The notes under the pieces: generated by a model
What the model saw: the letters and a program-made list of their open reading frames with translations, nothing else
Databases searched by the model: none
What the model was told of the DNA's origin: nothing
Shown: positions 33,039 to 34,241 of the stretch, one piece after another
Position numbering within the stretch: position 1 is the stretch's first letter
Layout of the letters: each line of letters starts with the position of its first letter
Assembly (NCBI GenBank): GCA_027451345.1
Contig: DAIDJO010000092.1
Span: 1-34,241 of the forward strand
DNA length: 34,241 nt
Source of the DNA: Solirubrobacterales bacterium
GTDB taxonomy: Bacteria; Actinomycetota; Thermoleophilia; Solirubrobacterales; Solirubrobacteraceae
Direction of reading: 5' to 3'
Position numbers and translations under genes: made by a program

Positions 33039-33460
33039 CGACGAGCCGAACCTTCCCCCACGCCCCGCGGTCGGTGCGCGACGCGCGCAAGTTCGCGCTC
33101 GAGGCGCTGGCGGGCCAGCCTCAGGAGACCCTGGAGGTCGTCGAGCTCCTCGTCTCGGAGCTCGCCGGGAACTGCGTGCGCCACACCGACACGAGCTTTG
33201 TCGTCGAGGTCTCCGACGCTCGCAGATCGATCCGGGTCGCCGTCACGGATGGCGGGCCGGGCGAGCCGGTGGTGCGGCACGTGGACGCGACCGCAGTCGC
33301 CGGTCGCGGCCTCGCTCTGGTCGAGTCGCTCTCCCGCTCCTGGGGCGTGGATCGCCGCCGGTCCCCGGGGTCGGGCAAGACGGTGTGGTTCGAGCTTCCC
33401 TCCGCAACGCGGACCGCCGGTGGGCGGCGCGCGGCCACGGCGACGGCGAACCGAGGGTGA
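33035..33460 (+). CDS. HATPase_c anti-sigma factor/serine kinase (RsbW-like)
   Basis: A 141-residue GHKL ATPase. The N box is ELAGNCVRH (Asn46, His50), the G1 box TDGGPG (Asp72) and the G2 box GRGLALVESLSRSWGV. Proteins of this kind hold an alternative sigma factor and phosphorylate the STAS antagonist. No sigma-B-type gene is present in the window, so the partner sigma is encoded elsewhere or the protein controls another target. With the phosphatase and STAS genes it forms a complete partner-switching cassette. Confidence 0.9.
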   Translation: MTTSRTFPHAPRSVRDARKFALEALAGQPQETLEVVELLVSELAGNCVRHTDTSFVVEVSDARRSIRVAVTDGGPGEPVVRHVDATAVAGRGLALVESLSRSWGVDRRRSPGSGKTVWFELPSATRTAGGRRAATATANRG

Positions 33461-33492
33461 GCTGGTCAGTGAGCTGACGCTGAGGGGACAAC

Positions 33493-33531
33493 TGGAGGCT
33501 CCCTCCGCTATAGTTCCGGAGGGAGCCTCCA
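33493..33531. terminator. 15-bp hairpin after the anti-sigma gene, upstream of the small basic gene
   Basis: TGGAGGCTCCCTCCG and its exact reverse complement flank the nine-base loop CTATAGTTC. It begins 33 bases after the anti-sigma stop and ends 37 bases before the next start. There is no T-run, so efficient intrinsic termination is doubtful. The loop contains TATAGT, a -10-like hexamer, so the element could also be a promoter with a built-in operator. Both readings are inference. Confidence 0.5.
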
Positions 33532-33568
33532 CATCTGTGTAGGCGGACCGACGACCCAAGGAGGCCCC

Positions 33569-33871
33569 GTGTCCACCAACAATCGCAACCTCACTTCCGG
33601 AGCGCGGAGCCGCAGCAAGCGATCCCGCGCCGCCGACGGGGTGATCGCCGGGTATCTCCGGTCGCTCGCGCGCGCCCCCTCGCGCGAGACCTCGACCGGG
33701 CCAACCCCTCTGCCCTGCCCACCCCGAGCGCGCGCCGGCGCGTACCGCCGCCAGCGCACGTCAGCGCCGACGAGAGGCGGGGTTCCCACCTCCTCCGGTG
33801 GCGCGCGGCGAGGCGGGGTGTCGGTTGGCCGCGGGAACCGCCACCTCCAGCCGGAGCCGTCTCCCGCCTGA
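33569..33871 (+). CDS. Small basic protein of unknown function
   Basis: I do not recognise this 100-residue, Arg/Ser/Gly-rich protein. The case for it is a near-ideal ribosome binding site, AAGGAGG four bases before the GTG. The first 35 residues (starting STNNRNLTSGARSRSKRS, then DGVIAGYLRSLAR) look ordered, with one short amphipathic helix. The rest is low complexity and may reflect a frame that has run on past a lost stop. A real product of 35-40 residues is also possible. It has no transmembrane segment. Confidence 0.5.
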   Translation: MSTNNRNLTSGARSRSKRSRAADGVIAGYLRSLARAPSRETSTGPTPLPCPPRARAGAYRRQRTSAPTRGGVPTSSGGARRGGVSVGRGNRHLQPEPSPA

Positions 33872-33901
33872 GAGTCCGCCGGCGCGGGCGGGAGGTCCCA
33901 C

Positions 33902-33997
33902 CGTCCGCGCTCCCGCCGTCGTCCGCGCTCCCGACGTCACGGTCTCGCCGTCCGCGCTCCCGCCATCCACGGTCCCGCGGGCTCCACGGTCCCGCGG
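33902..33997. repeat. GC-rich interspersed short repeats
   Basis: CGTCCGCGCTCCCG occurs at 33902, 33920 and 33949, then TCCACGGTCCCGCGG occurs at 33966 and 33983. The irregular spacing of 18, 29 and 17 bases rules out a CRISPR-like array. The patch fills the gap before the final exported-protein gene and could contain that gene's promoter region; no promoter was discernible. Confidence 0.7.
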
Positions 33998-34025
33998 ACG
34001 GGACGCCGCGGACGAACGGGCCCGG

Positions 34026-34241
34026 ATGACGTACGCTCGATGGGTGTCGCGTCCAACCTGGAGGTTGCCCACGCTGGCGCTCGTCGTCGCGGTGTCGACG
34101 CTTGCCGCGCTGACCACGGCCGCCGCCGCGTCGGCACCGCGCGGTGCACTCTCGAGCGTTGAGTACCGGCGGCTGGCGGTCGTGACGCGCGCGCTCAATG
34201 AGGCGACGGGTGCCCGGTCGGTCAACTGGCGCCGCACGACC
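34026..34241 (+). CDS. Exported protein, N-terminal fragment (cut by window end)
   Basis: The first 72 codons of a gene that continues beyond the window. MTYARWVSRPTWRL is a basic start, LALVVAVSTLAALTTAAAA is the hydrophobic core of a signal peptide or anchor, and ASA-P is a likely signal peptidase I site. The mature part seen so far (VEYRRLAVVTRALNEATGAR) is helical and unassignable. The frame stays open to the last base. No strong ribosome binding site precedes the ATG; another ATG-containing start a few codons on cannot be excluded. Confidence 0.6.
   Translation, partial: MTYARWVSRPTWRLPTLALVVAVSTLAALTTAAAASAPRGALSSVEYRRLAVVTRALNEATGARSVNWRRTT

Noticed and set aside
33902-33997. CRISPR array
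   Set aside because: Repeat units are 14-15 bases with irregular spacing, spacers are not unique uniform sequences, and no cas gene is present.

Overview
The window comes from a high-GC actinobacterium, most likely of the Thermoleophilia/Solirubrobacterales kind. The grounds are the GC-rich coding bias, a DUF1206 membrane protein, secreted collagen-like proteins and an RsbU/RsbV/RsbW-type partner-switching module. The lineage is inferred from gene content; no rRNA or other marker gene is present. No tRNA, rRNA, CRISPR array or intact mobile element was seen.

Left edge (1-819): a minus-strand terminator-like hairpin, unassigned sequence, and the frameshifted 3' end of an IS3-family transposase gene. 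It marks one border of the next region.

Catabolic region (820-18416): about seventeen genes, nearly all on the minus strand. In transcription order they are an adenine-deaminase-like amidohydrolase, two M24 pita-bread hydrolases, a ribose-type ABC importer (binding protein, double ATPase, two permeases), an SDR, a 3-hydroxyisobutyrate-dehydrogenase-like enzyme, a class III CoA-transferase, a CitB-type response regulator, an IPMS/homocitrate-synthase-like DRE-TIM enzyme, two cryptic small coding segments, a CtBP-like 2-hydroxyacid dehydrogenase and a second SDR. A divergent XRE-cupin regulator (plus strand) sits at the top of the region, and a nested dyad overlaps the predicted promoter in the shared upstream region. 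Several genes overlap by 4-8 bases, which suggests translational coupling. Strong hairpins occupy three of the wider gaps. The genes read as uptake, hydrolysis or deamination, oxidation, CoA activation and C-C cleavage of an unidentified, probably nitrogen-containing or amide-linked compound. I do not recognise it as a named pathway.

Middle (18566-25788): a full-length biotin-dependent pyruvate carboxylase (minus), a secreted collagen-like protein with an Hcp-like (type VI secretion tube family) C-terminal domain, a SAM methyltransferase, a membrane-anchored alpha/beta hydrolase and a universal stress protein.

Right (25911-34241): a small unrecognised protein, an enolase-superfamily enzyme, a DUF1206 protein, a phospholipase D/cardiolipin-synthase-like protein bracketed by short tandem repeats, an EamA exporter, then a divergent PP2C phosphatase, STAS antagonist and HATPase anti-sigma set (stress signalling by partner switching), a small basic protein with a strong ribosome binding site, a GC-rich repeat patch, and the start of an exported protein cut by the window end. 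Hand counts of single 60-base lines gave about 60-63% GC in the catabolic region and 73-83% in the right-hand part, consistent with the catabolic region having a different origin.
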